Assembly: GCF_021401345.1 (NCBI RefSeq)
Contig: NZ_JACBGE010000035.1
Span: forward strand, 1-43,650
From: Hydrogenophaga sp. NFH-34
GTDB lineage: Bacteria; Pseudomonadota; Gammaproteobacteria; Burkholderiales; Burkholderiaceae_C
Direction: 5' to 3'
DNA length: 43,650 bases
Below are positions 1 to 9,615 of this stretch, one piece after another. The translations under genes were made by a program, and so were the position numbers. The notes under the pieces are model-generated. The model did no database searches and was not told where the DNA came from. It was given only the letters and a program-made list of their open reading frames with translations. The stretch's first letter is position 1. Each line of letters starts with the position of its first letter.

Positions 1-136
1 AGGCCCCCAGCATGTACAGCGAGCCGTGCGCAAAGTTCACCACCCGCCGCAGCCCGTAGATCAACGCCAGCCCCGAGCACATCACGATCAGCAATGACCC
101 GTACACCAGACCGTTGAACAAATTGATCGTCAACAT
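1..136 (-). CDS. livH: Branched-chain amino acid ABC transporter permease, LivH type (5' part only)
   Basis: The first 45 codons of a minus-strand gene that runs off the left edge. The N-terminus is hydrophobic (MLTINLFNGLVYGSLL) and is followed by ALIYGLRRVVNFAHGSLYML, which closely matches the conserved NFAHG segment of LivH-family permeases. These form the inner-membrane channel of branched-chain amino acid or amide/urea ABC importers. The start is supported by a GGAGA Shine-Dalgarno sequence 7 nt upstream. The other transporter genes would lie to the left, outside the window. The family is secure from this segment; the substrate cannot be told. Confidence 0.85.
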   Translation of the reverse strand, partial: MLTINLFNGLVYGSLLIVMCSGLALIYGLRRVVNFAHGSLYMLGA

Positions 137-488
137 GCGCTTGTCTCCGTGTTGTTGTGGGATGCGCGGAAAGCTCCATCGGCTCGCCGTTCGCATCAGG
201 AATCTGTTGACACAAAGCCGGCCAACAAACGGGACAAGTATTCAGACAAACCTATGCCATGAACAATGACTTATTCATCTAATCCATATTGAAAAACGCA
301 TACCTCCCGCTGAGCAGGACGCACGGGCACAAAGCCAGAGACAGGTGGCTTGCCGCCACCGTGGTGGGCGAAGGGGGGAAATCAGGCCATCCCCGTTCGG
401 CCGCCGCACCGGGAAAACCGGTACGCAGCACGCGACGGGATCGGCTTGTCGGTCAGGCAGCAGGGCTGCCCGGGCGCCGACGGGTTCC
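137..488. other. Gene-free stretch between the AAA ATPase gene and livH
   Basis: 352 bases between two minus-strand genes. The part nearest livH (about 235-300) is markedly AT-richer than its surroundings and is the likely livH promoter region. A small hairpin (GGTGGC at 344-349, GCCACC at 355-360) lies in the GC-rich half. I see no convincing gene: the open frames here only extend antisense into the ATPase gene. Confidence 0.5.
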
Positions 489-2903
489 TCAGTGCACGAA
501 ACCCATGCTCCGGGCTTCGCGCACTTCCGGTTTGATGCGGTGTTCGGCCTCCAGCTGGGCCAGAAACTCCTCGGGCGGCAGGGCTTCGGCCAGGATTTCC
601 ACCTGGCGTTTGACGGCCGCGAAATCGCCAGGGCAAAGCTGGTCCAGCCGGGCCAGCCGCGCGCGCCAGGCGGTCGTGAGTCCGGCCTCGTCGCCACCCA
701 GTGCCTCGACCACGAACATGCGCTCGCGCTGTTCGACCCGCAGCGGCTTGAACTGGATCTTGAAGGTGAAGCGCCGCAGGGCGGCCTGGTCGATGCTGTC
801 CATCAGGTTGGTCGTGCACACGAAGATGCCGCGAAAGCGCTCCATGCCCTGCAACATCTCGTTGACCTCGGTCACTTCGTAGGTGCGCTGCGCATGCCGG
901 CGGTCCTGCAGGAAGCTGTCGGCCTCGTCGAGCAGCAGCACCGCCTTCTCGGCTTCGGCCTCGCGGAACATGGCGGCCATCTGCTGTTCGGTTTCGCCCA
1001 CGAACTTGCTCACCAGATCGCTGGCGCGGCGGATCATGAGCGGGCGTTCCAGTTGCTGGGCGATGTGTTCGGCCAGTGCCGTCTTGCCGGTGCCGGGTGG
1101 GCCGTGAAAACACAGGGTGCCGTGGCCGCGCGCCTTGAGCGCGGCAATGATGCGCGGCACGTCGTAGCGCGACTCGACGTGCAGCATGTCCAGGCTGTAG
1201 CGTGTGGGCGTGGGCCGCGCGGTGGCATCGGGTTGGCGGCCCAGCGCCTGGTCGGCATTGCGCAACTGGCGCTCGATCAGATCGTCCAGCAGCGGCACCG
1301 CTGCCGGCGCCTTGCGCCGGCCTGGCGCGCGCACCGGCGCACAGGCCAGTTGCGCGAAACGCACCGCGGTGCGGATCTGCGCCGGCGTCAGGCCCTTGCG
1401 CGCGGTCAGCCGCGCCACCAGCGCGTCGGACACGGGCACGCCTTCGAGCGTCTTGCGCACGAGCTGCTCGCGCGCCCCCGGCGGCGGGCTTTTGAGTTCA
1501 AGGTGGTAGGCGAAGCGGCGCCGGAAGGCCGGGTCGATCTGCTCGATGCGGTTGGTCACCCAGATCGTGGGCACCGCGTTCGATTCGAGGATCTGGTTGA
1601 CCCAGGCCTTGCCGCTGACGCTGTGACTGTGCGAGGCCGGCACCTGCTCGGCGCGCGCCATGAACTGCGCCGCCTCGCTGCTGATGGGCGGGAACACGTC
1701 CTCCACCTCGTCGAACAGCAGCGCCGAATGCGCCGTGCCTTTGAGGAACACCTGCGCGATCTGCAGCGAGCGGTAGCGGTCGCGCCCGCTCAGGGCGTTG
1801 CCATCGCGGTCGGCGTACTCGACCTCGAACAGCTCCAGCCCGGCGGCGGCGGCCACCACGCGCGCCAGCTCGGTCTTGCCGGTGCCCGGCGGGCCGTACA
1901 GCAGCACGTTCACGCCCGGCTCCTTGCGCGCCACGGCTTCGCGCAGCAGGCCCACCAGCAGCCGCACATCGTCGGCCACGTAGTCGAAGTCGCCCGCCGC
2001 CAGCGCCGAACGCGCCGCCGGCCGCGTGAACACCGCCATCAGCTCGCTTTCGCTGCGGTATTCGCGCATCAGCACCGGCGGCAGCTTCTCGCTGACCTTC
2101 ATGAGGTCGGCCAGGTCGGTGATGTTGTGCTCGGAGATCAGGTTCTCCACCATGCCGATGCGCTCCAGCCGCGAGCCGGCGCGCAGCGCCTCGCCCACTT
2201 CGCTGGCCTTCACGCCGGCCACCTCGGCCAGCGCGGCGTAGGCCTCGGGCGCGTTGTTGACCTTGAATTCGACCAGGATCGAACGCAGGTCGCGCTGGTA
2301 GCGTGCCAGCGTGCCGTACAGCAGCAGCGCGCGCTCGGCGCGGTTGAGTTGCAACAGGTTGGCCAGTGCGTCGATGTTTTTTTCCACCAGCGTGGACTGC
2401 TTCTTCAGCGCCTGCGACAGCCAGTCACCGGTGGCGGCCAGCACGGACAGCAGGTCGCGTGGCGTCTCCTTGGCGTACTCATCCAGATAGAAGAACAGCG
2501 TGCCCTCTTCGTAAGGGCCGCGCCACACGCCATAGCGTTCCATGAAGCCGCCGGTGGACAGCCGTTCCTGTCCCTGCCAGAGTTCGTTGTCCTTGCAACG
2601 GCGCACGAGGAATTCGCGCAACCGCACCAACACCGTCTGCGGCCAGACCAGGTGCCGGCCCGCCAGCGCCAGCAGGGTATTGAGGTCGCGCCGCACGTTG
2701 AAGCGCGGCCCCTGGCGCGCCGCCAACGTGAGCACGAAGTGCGAGCACATGAGGTCGAGCACCGGCGCCTGGCGCAGGCCCGGTGGCACGAACACCCGGG
2801 CGTCCAGCGAACCCGCCAGTCGGGGCTCGCGCGGCTCGGCGACGCGCGCTCCCGCGCCCACACGGGGCACGGCCATTCCGGGCGGCGGCAAGCGTTTGTT
2901 CAT
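489..2903 (-). CDS. Tandem AAA ATPase (two AAA modules) with unassigned N-terminal region
   Basis: An 804-residue cytoplasmic ATPase. The first roughly 310 residues match no domain I recognise. AAA module 1 has a P-loop (GPPGTGKTE, near residue 335), Walker B (LLFDEVEDVF), a sensor-1 Asn (WVTNR) and an arginine-rich finger (AFRRRF). Module 2 has a P-loop (GPPGTGKTA, near 600), Walker B (LLLDEADSF), sensor 1 (CTTNL) and ALRRF. Both sites look intact, so both modules probably bind and hydrolyse ATP. The start at 2903 is chosen over an upstream ATG because GGAGGT lies 6 nt before it. Two-module AAA proteins of this class usually remodel protein complexes. The partner is unknown and the neighbours give no hint; it stands alone, divergent from ilvA. 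Confidence 0.85.
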   Translation of the reverse strand: MNKRLPPPGMAVPRVGAGARVAEPREPRLAGSLDARVFVPPGLRQAPVLDLMCSHFVLTLAARQGPRFNVRRDLNTLLALAGRHLVWPQTVLVRLREFLVRRCKDNELWQGQERLSTGGFMERYGVWRGPYEEGTLFFYLDEYAKETPRDLLSVLAATGDWLSQALKKQSTLVEKNIDALANLLQLNRAERALLLYGTLARYQRDLRSILVEFKVNNAPEAYAALAEVAGVKASEVGEALRAGSRLERIGMVENLISEHNITDLADLMKVSEKLPPVLMREYRSESELMAVFTRPAARSALAAGDFDYVADDVRLLVGLLREAVARKEPGVNVLLYGPPGTGKTELARVVAAAAGLELFEVEYADRDGNALSGRDRYRSLQIAQVFLKGTAHSALLFDEVEDVFPPISSEAAQFMARAEQVPASHSHSVSGKAWVNQILESNAVPTIWVTNRIEQIDPAFRRRFAYHLELKSPPPGAREQLVRKTLEGVPVSDALVARLTARKGLTPAQIRTAVRFAQLACAPVRAPGRRKAPAAVPLLDDLIERQLRNADQALGRQPDATARPTPTRYSLDMLHVESRYDVPRIIAALKARGHGTLCFHGPPGTGKTALAEHIAQQLERPLMIRRASDLVSKFVGETEQQMAAMFREAEAEKAVLLLDEADSFLQDRRHAQRTYEVTEVNEMLQGMERFRGIFVCTTNLMDSIDQAALRRFTFKIQFKPLRVEQRERMFVVEALGGDEAGLTTAWRARLARLDQLCPGDFAAVKRQVEILAEALPPEEFLAQLEAEHRIKPEVREARSMGFVH

Positions 2904-3078
2904 GCGGACACCTCCAGCAATCAACCGGTAGAGATGCCACGCCAGACACCTCACAGGGGTTGACGGCACCATAACGCAGCTTCATGAAACAGGGAAGAGC
3001 CGAACGGGCCGATGCCGAGGTGGCCGTGGGGCTTTTCCGGTTGCCCGCCAGCGCCCTGGAAAAGCCGACAATGCCGAC

Positions 3079-4278
3079 ATGCTGCAACTGAGTGACATCG
3101 AAAAGGCGGCCGCCTTGCTGGCTGGCCAGGTGCTGGAAACGCCGTGCGTGGAGTCGCGCACCTTGTCACAGATCGTGGGCTGTCAAGTGTTCCTGAAATT
3201 CGAGAACCTGCAATACACGGCGTCGTTCAAGGAACGCGGTGCCTGCAACAAACTGGCCCAGCTGGATGCCTCCGAACGCCAGCGCGGCGTGGTCGCCATG
3301 AGCGCGGGCAACCATGCGCAAGGCGTGGCTTACCACGCCCAGCGCGCCGGCATCCGCGCGGTGATCGTGATGCCGCGCTTCACGCCCGGCGTGAAGGTGG
3401 AACGCACCCGGGGCTTCGGGGCCGAGGTGGTGCTGCACGGCGACACGCTGGAAGAAGCCCGCGCCCACGCCCACACCCTGGCCGAAGCGCAGGGACTGGT
3501 GTTCGTGCACCCGTACGACGACGAGGCCATCGCCGCCGGCCAGGGCACCGTGGCGCTGGAGATGCTGCGCGCGGTGCCCGATCTCGACGTGCTGGTGGTC
3601 GCGGTGGGCGGCGGCGGCCTGATCGCCGGCATGGCCACGGCAGCGCGGGCATTGCGCCCGGCACTGCAGATCGTGGGCGTGCAGACCGAGCGATTCCCGT
3701 CCATGTATAACGCGGTCAAGGGCACGCACCTGCCCCAGGGGCAAAGCACCATCGCCGAGGGCATCGCCGTGGGTCAGCCCGGCCGGCTGACCGAAGCCGT
3801 GGTGCGCGAGCGGGTCGACGACCTCCTGCTGGTGGACGAAGGCGACATCGAGCAGGCCATCGTGATGCTGCTGGAGATCGAAAAGACCCTGGTCGAAGGT
3901 GCTGGCGCCGCCGGCCTCGCGGCGCTGCTGCGCCACCCTGGCCGCTTTGCCGGTCAGCGCGTGGGGCTGGTGCTCAGCGGCGGCAACATCGACCCGATGC
4001 TGCTCGCCTCCATCATCGAACGGGGCATGGTGCGGGCCGGGCGGCTGGCCCGTGTTCAGGTCAGCGCCCGCGATGTACCCGGCAACCTGGCCCGCATCAC
4101 GGCCACCGTGGCCGCCGCCGGCGCCAACATCGACGAGGTGCACCACCAGCGCGCCTTCACGTTGCTCGCTGCGCAGAACGTGTCCATCGAACTGGTGCTG
4201 CAAACGCGCGGCCATGCCCACGTGCAGCAGGTCATCGAGGCCTTGCACAGCGCCGGTTTCGAGGCGCAAGCCCTCTGA
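3079..4278 (+). CDS. ilvA: Threonine ammonia-lyase (threonine dehydratase), single-ACT form
   Basis: A 399-residue PLP enzyme that deaminates threonine to 2-oxobutanoate, feeding isoleucine synthesis or threonine breakdown. Visible marks are the PLP lysine in SFKERGA (Lys51), SAGNHAQG (about 75-82), the glycine-rich phosphate loop GGGGLIAG (about 177) and a C-terminal ACT domain from about residue 325 (VSARDVPGNLARI). One ACT domain and about 400 residues fit the shorter form common in betaproteobacteria; long E. coli-type IlvA has two. There is no Shine-Dalgarno; instead a GACAAT hexamer ends 6 nt before the ATG, suggesting a leaderless message. It is divergent from the AAA ATPase gene. A weak hairpin without a T-run (4282-4298) follows. 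Confidence 0.9.
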   Translation: MLQLSDIEKAAALLAGQVLETPCVESRTLSQIVGCQVFLKFENLQYTASFKERGACNKLAQLDASERQRGVVAMSAGNHAQGVAYHAQRAGIRAVIVMPRFTPGVKVERTRGFGAEVVLHGDTLEEARAHAHTLAEAQGLVFVHPYDDEAIAAGQGTVALEMLRAVPDLDVLVVAVGGGGLIAGMATAARALRPALQIVGVQTERFPSMYNAVKGTHLPQGQSTIAEGIAVGQPGRLTEAVVRERVDDLLLVDEGDIEQAIVMLLEIEKTLVEGAGAAGLAALLRHPGRFAGQRVGLVLSGGNIDPMLLASIIERGMVRAGRLARVQVSARDVPGNLARITATVAAAGANIDEVHHQRAFTLLAAQNVSIELVLQTRGHAHVQQVIEALHSAGFEAQAL

Positions 4279-4459
4279 CGGGAGGCGCCAGCCGCCTCAC
4301 GAAACCCTGATCTGTGTGCTACCGCACGCATTGAACCACCATTTCAGGCAATTTGCCGGGAATCTGTAGTCATTTGCTGTCTTGACGCCGTCACAGGTTG
4401 ACGCAACCCCGCTGCGTTTGCATCATGCCCCTGTTGCCAACTGTGAACAGGAGTAAAGA

Positions 4460-5926
4460 ATGAACATGAACACGTTGTGGGAGTCGCTGCAAAGCACGAT
4501 GGGCGGGCACATCCCCCAATTGCTCGGGGCCCTGGGCATCTTTGTCCTGGGCTGGTTCATCGCGGTGGTCGTGCGCGCCGGTGCCCGGCGCAGCCTGGGC
4601 GCGGTGGGTGTCAACCGGCGCTTCGGTCAGCTCACAGGAACCCAGGTCGACATCGAAGGCGCCGTGGGCCTGGGCCTGTTCTGGGTCGTGCTGCTGTTTG
4701 CGCTGGTGGCCGTGTTCAATTCGCTCGATCTGGCCACGGTATCGGGGCCCTTCTCGGCCTTCACCACCGAGCTCTTTGCCTACGCACCGCGCCTGCTGGG
4801 TGGCTTGGCGCTGGCGCTGGTGGCGTGGCTGCTGGCCAGCGTGGTCCGCATGGTTTCGCAGAAGCTGCTGGACCGAACAACCCTGGATGAAAAGCTATCG
4901 GCCCACGCCGACATGGCCCCCATCGGCGAAAACCTCGCCGGTGCGCTGTTCTGGCTGGTGATCCTGCTGTTCGTCCCGGCCATTCTGGGTGCCCTGGGCC
5001 TGCAGGGCCTGCTGGACCCGCTGACCCAGATGGTGACCAAGGCGCTGGACATGCTGCCCAACGCGGTCGCGGCCCTGGTGATCGGCGGTGTCGGCTGGAT
5101 CCTGGCCACCGTGCTGCGCAACCTGACCACCAACCTCAGCCGCACCGCCGGCATCGACAAGATCGGGCACCGCGCCGGCATCGGCGAAACCGTGCGCCTG
5201 TCCAGCGTGGCCGGCCTGCTGGTGTTCGTCGCGGTCTTCGTGCCCTCGCTGATCGCCGCGCTGGACGCGCTGAAGATCGAAGCCATCTCCAAGCCCGCCA
5301 CCGACATGCTGGGCATGCTCATGGCGGCCGTGCCGCACCTGATCGCCGCCGCGCTGATCCTGGTGGTGACCTGGCTGGTGGCCACTTTCGCCAGCCGCCT
5401 GCTGGCCAGCCTGCTGGCCACGCTCGGCTTCGACACGCTGCCCGAACGCATCGGCCTGTCCCACGCCTTCACCCAGGTCAGCGCCTCCGCCTTCGTGGGC
5501 CGCGTGGCTTTGTTCTTCGCCATGCTCTTTGCCACCGTGGAAGCGGCCAACCAGCTTGGCTTTGACCAGGTCGGCGGCATCGTCGAAACCTTCATCCGCT
5601 TCGGTGGCGACATCCTGCTCGGCTCGGCCATTCTGGTGATCGGCTTCTGGCTGGCCAACGTCGCCTACCAGGCGATCGACCAGGCCAGCGGCGCCCACAC
5701 CAAGGGCCTGGCCCGCATCGCACGCTTTGCCATCCTGGCGCTGGTCATCGCCATGGGCCTGCGCGCCATGGGCATCGCCGACGACATCGTCAACCTCGCC
5801 TTCGGCCTGACCCTGGGTGCCGTGGCGGTGGCCGTGGCGCTCTCTTTCGGACTCGGTGGTCGCGAGGCGGCCGGCAAGCTGATGGACCACTGGCTGGCCC
5901 GCTTCCGCAAAGACGGGGGTCAGTGA
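4460..5926 (+). CDS. Mechanosensitive-channel-like membrane protein with conserved TM-helix repeats
   Basis: A 488-residue, very hydrophobic inner-membrane protein made of repeated blocks. Each has an amphipathic helix followed by a glycine/alanine-rich transmembrane helix (for example LPNAVAALVIGGVGWILATV and ILLGSAILVIGFWLANVAYQ). It ends in AVALSFGLGGREAAGK, which resembles the pore-helix end of small-conductance channels. This fits the conserved TM-helix family often annotated as mechanosensitive ion channel. A classical MscS beta domain after the last helix is absent, so gating is inferred only from family. The start has a good Shine-Dalgarno (AGGAG). The thioesterase gene begins 4 nt after its stop codon, suggesting cotranscription. 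Confidence 0.75.
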   Translation: MNMNTLWESLQSTMGGHIPQLLGALGIFVLGWFIAVVVRAGARRSLGAVGVNRRFGQLTGTQVDIEGAVGLGLFWVVLLFALVAVFNSLDLATVSGPFSAFTTELFAYAPRLLGGLALALVAWLLASVVRMVSQKLLDRTTLDEKLSAHADMAPIGENLAGALFWLVILLFVPAILGALGLQGLLDPLTQMVTKALDMLPNAVAALVIGGVGWILATVLRNLTTNLSRTAGIDKIGHRAGIGETVRLSSVAGLLVFVAVFVPSLIAALDALKIEAISKPATDMLGMLMAAVPHLIAAALILVVTWLVATFASRLLASLLATLGFDTLPERIGLSHAFTQVSASAFVGRVALFFAMLFATVEAANQLGFDQVGGIVETFIRFGGDILLGSAILVIGFWLANVAYQAIDQASGAHTKGLARIARFAILALVIAMGLRAMGIADDIVNLAFGLTLGAVAVAVALSFGLGGREAAGKLMDHWLARFRKDGGQ

Positions 5927-5930
5927 TCCC

Positions 5931-6368
5931 ATGACCCACCCGGCGACCACACCGTCCAGTCCGCCGGACATGGCCGCCCTGGCGGAATGCCTGGCGGCGT
6001 GGTTCGCGCCCTGGGTCCAGGACCTGGGGCTGGCCGTGGTGAGCCATGGGGACGGAGAGGTCACGCTCCGCCTGCCGTTCTCGGACCGACTGGCCCGGGT
6101 CGGCGGCATGGTCTGCGGACAGGCCCTGATGGCCGCGGCCGACACCGCCATGGTGCTGGCCATCGTCACCCGCCTGGGAACACGCCAGCCCATGACCACC
6201 GTGCAGCTGAACACCAGCTTTCTCAAGCCCCTGTCCGGCCAGGACGCGCTGGTGACCGCCCGCGTCGTGCGTGCAGGCAAAAGCCTGGTGTTCGGTGAAA
6301 TCGACATCGTGGCCGCCGGAGACGGCAAAAGCGTGTGCCGCGCCAGCACCACCTACGCCCTGCTGTGA
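5931..6368 (+). CDS. PaaI-family hotdog thioesterase
   Basis: A 145-residue protein with the hotdog-fold pattern of PaaI/YbgC-type acyl-CoA thioesterases: a GGMVCGQALMAAADTAM helix around residues 58-75, then TTVQLNTSFLKPL and the last beta strands. The acidic residue of the central helix (ADTA) is present. The usual HGG just before the helix reads CGQ, so activity or substrate may differ from standard PaaI enzymes. Hydrolysis of small acyl-CoA esters is the likely role. It starts 4 nt after the channel-like gene's stop and is probably translated from the same message. Confidence 0.8.
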   Translation: MTHPATTPSSPPDMAALAECLAAWFAPWVQDLGLAVVSHGDGEVTLRLPFSDRLARVGGMVCGQALMAAADTAMVLAIVTRLGTRQPMTTVQLNTSFLKPLSGQDALVTARVVRAGKSLVFGEIDIVAAGDGKSVCRASTTYALL

Positions 6369-6446
6369 GCCGCGCGATTCTGGCGGAGCCGGCCAAGCTG
6401 ACCTAGAATGCCTGTTGATTTTCGTCAAACAGTCCGGAGACCGACC

Positions 6447-6590
6447 ATGGCCCACCCGCAAACCGACTCTCACAGCCAGCCGCCCGAGGACGTGATCGAA
6501 GCCATCACGCCGCTGATGCCCATCGTTCTGCCCGTGGCCGGTGCCGTGCTGATGTTCCTGCTGGCCTTCATTGCCGTCTTCATGGCCTGA
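6447..6590 (+). CDS. 47-residue single-pass membrane peptide
   Basis: A small gene encoding a polar N-terminus of about 22 residues (MAHPQTDSHSQPPEDV), one transmembrane helix (MPIVLPVAGAVLMFLLAFIA) and VFMA at the end. The start at 6447 is preferred over ATG 6408 because GGAGA lies 6 nt upstream. A TAGAAT -10 candidate sits at 6404-6409. It is followed at once by a strong intrinsic terminator, giving it the look of a free-standing short transcription unit. No function is recognised; small membrane peptides of this kind often modulate larger membrane complexes, but nothing here shows that. Confidence 0.65.
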   Translation: MAHPQTDSHSQPPEDVIEAITPLMPIVLPVAGAVLMFLLAFIAVFMA

Positions 6591-6607
6591 AAGCCCTCCA
6601 GCCCGCC

Positions 6608-6635
6608 AGCCGGCTCCAGGGGCCGGCTTTTTTTT
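6608..6635 (+). terminator. Intrinsic terminator after the small membrane peptide gene
   Basis: AGCCGGC (6608-6614) pairs with GCCGGCT (6622-6628), and the stem can be extended inward. It is followed by a run of eight T residues (6628-6635). This is the clearest one-directional terminator in the window. Confidence 0.85.
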
Positions 6636-6705
6636 GGGTGTCTTCGGGTCAGGCATCCATCCAGCGCCGATGGGCGGCGGCACCACCCCCTTTGTCGGCG
6701 GCATC

Positions 6706-6763
6706 AGGTTATGCATGTTTTGCATGTAACCACCCAGTAACCAGCCCGGCCCTTCCCTAAAAT
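6706..6763 (+). promoter_or_regulatory. Candidate activator/repressor array and -10 box of pckG
   Basis: Within the 375-base gene-free stretch 6591-6965, three TAACC half-sites cluster: inverted GGTTA at 6707-6711, then GTAACCA at 6726-6732 and again at 6737-6743 (11 bp apart). Two TGCATG motifs lie between the first two. A TAAAAT hexamer at 6758-6763 could be the -10 box; no good -35 is visible, as is common for activator-dependent promoters. This would leave a 5' leader of about 195 nt before pckG. The cognate regulator is not identifiable. Confidence 0.45.
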
Positions 6764-6965
6764 TCCGGCATCAGGCCGACACACGGACCAGAACCCGGGT
6801 CAAACGCCCCGCTTCTGCCGCCACGCTGCAAGCGTCACCGCCCCGCAGCCCCGCGCGCCGACCGCCCCGATCCCGCTCCAGGGACCCAGCCGCCCACCCT
6901 CGCGTGGCCAGCGGCTGTTGGTGTCGCTGGAGCCCGCTGGTTTTCAACTTCTGGAGTCTTGACCG

Positions 6966-8843
<1,878 letters not shown>

Positions 8844-8880
8844 CGCAGGCACCGGGGCTGTGGCCCCGGCGTGCGCCCAC

Positions 8881-8911
8881 AAAAAAGCCCCGATGAATCG
8901 GGGCTTTTTTT
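8881..8911. terminator. Bidirectional terminator between pckG and a convergent membrane protein gene
   Basis: GCCCCGAT (8887-8894) and ATCGGGGC (8897-8904) form a perfect 8-bp arm pair with a GA centre. Six A residues flank it on the left and seven T residues on the right, so it can end transcription from both directions. Confidence 0.9.
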
Positions 8912-8951
8912 ATGGAGCGGGCCCCAGCGGTGGGCCCGGATCAACGTGTGC

Positions 8952-9509
8952 TCACAGGTACGGCAGGTAGCCGGCGTGGCGGCGCATGGCGGTCTGGGCC
9001 ATCAGGCGCGCGCTGACCGGCGAGACCACACCCGAGTCCAGTCCCATCGGCGCCAGCGCTTCGCTGAAGACTTCAGCGCTCTTGGCGACCGGTGCGACGG
9101 CCGCGGCATCGACCTCGGCCGACTCGCGGATGCGGGCCTGGATCAGTTCGGAGCGCAGACGCGGGTCCTGCTTGGCCAGTTCCCAGAGGCGGGCTTCGGC
9201 GCGGGCTTCGGCCAGGGAACGCGACCAGCCGTCCAGCGCCTTCAGCGTGCGCAGGGCCAGCGAGCGGGCGGTGCTGCCGAACAGGGCGAGGCCGGCGAAA
9301 ACCACGACCCAGAGGCTCACCCAGGCCAGGAACAGGTGCCCGTCGGCCCAGGTGCTGATGAGGTGATCGGCCAGCACGACCATCGCGGCCACGGCGGCGG
9401 CCAGCAACATGGCGGCCAAACCCCGGGCACTGTCGAAGGAGCGGCGGGCGCGGTAGACACCCTCGGACCGGTGGCCCAGGGCGGAAGAAGAGGAAATTGC
9501 AGTGCTCAT
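8952..9509 (-). CDS. Uncharacterised two-helix membrane protein
   Basis: A 185-residue protein with two closely spaced transmembrane helices (about residues 30-51 and 57-79). A soluble tail rich in Ala, Arg and Glu follows (RSLAEARAEARLWELAKQD), likely helical, ending in MRRHAGYLPYL. I do not recognise the family. The tail resembles the helical stalks of small inner-membrane proteins facing the cytoplasm. The gene diverges from a LysR regulator across 106 bp, so that regulator may control it. The 3' end is closed by the shared bidirectional terminator. Confidence 0.7.
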   Translation of the reverse strand: MSTAISSSSALGHRSEGVYRARRSFDSARGLAAMLLAAAVAAMVVLADHLISTWADGHLFLAWVSLWVVVFAGLALFGSTARSLALRTLKALDGWSRSLAEARAEARLWELAKQDPRLRSELIQARIRESAEVDAAAVAPVAKSAEVFSEALAPMGLDSGVVSPVSARLMAQTAMRRHAGYLPYL

Positions 9510-9563
9510 GGCGTTACCCCCGAAACAAAAAGTCGGAATGTCTTGTGGACGGAACGAATACTA

Positions 9564-9573
9564 GGGTTAACCC
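9564..9573. promoter_or_regulatory. Perfect palindrome in the divergent membrane protein/LysR promoter region
   Basis: GGGTTAACCC is a perfect 10-bp palindrome midway between the two divergent starts. A related GTTACCCCC is found at about 9513-9521. This is a possible operator, but short palindromes of this kind can occur by chance. Confidence 0.3.
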
Positions 9574-9600
9574 CGATGTCACGCCAGTTTATTTTTGTGA

Positions 9601-9613
9601 TGAATTACATTCA
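9601..9613. promoter_or_regulatory. LysR-type box next to the LysR start codon
   Basis: TGAAT-TAC-ATTCA is a perfect inverted repeat that satisfies the T-N11-A rule for LysR-family binding sites. It ends 2 nt before ATG 9616, where binding would block the gene's own initiation region and fit negative autoregulation. Confidence 0.45.
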
Positions 9614-9615
9614 CC

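Noticed and set aside
345..2963. A long open frame antisense to the AAA ATPase gene (about 870 codons)
   Set aside because: High GC makes stop codons rare on the opposite strand. The translation is rich in His, Arg and Gln with no domain, while the minus strand has two complete AAA modules.
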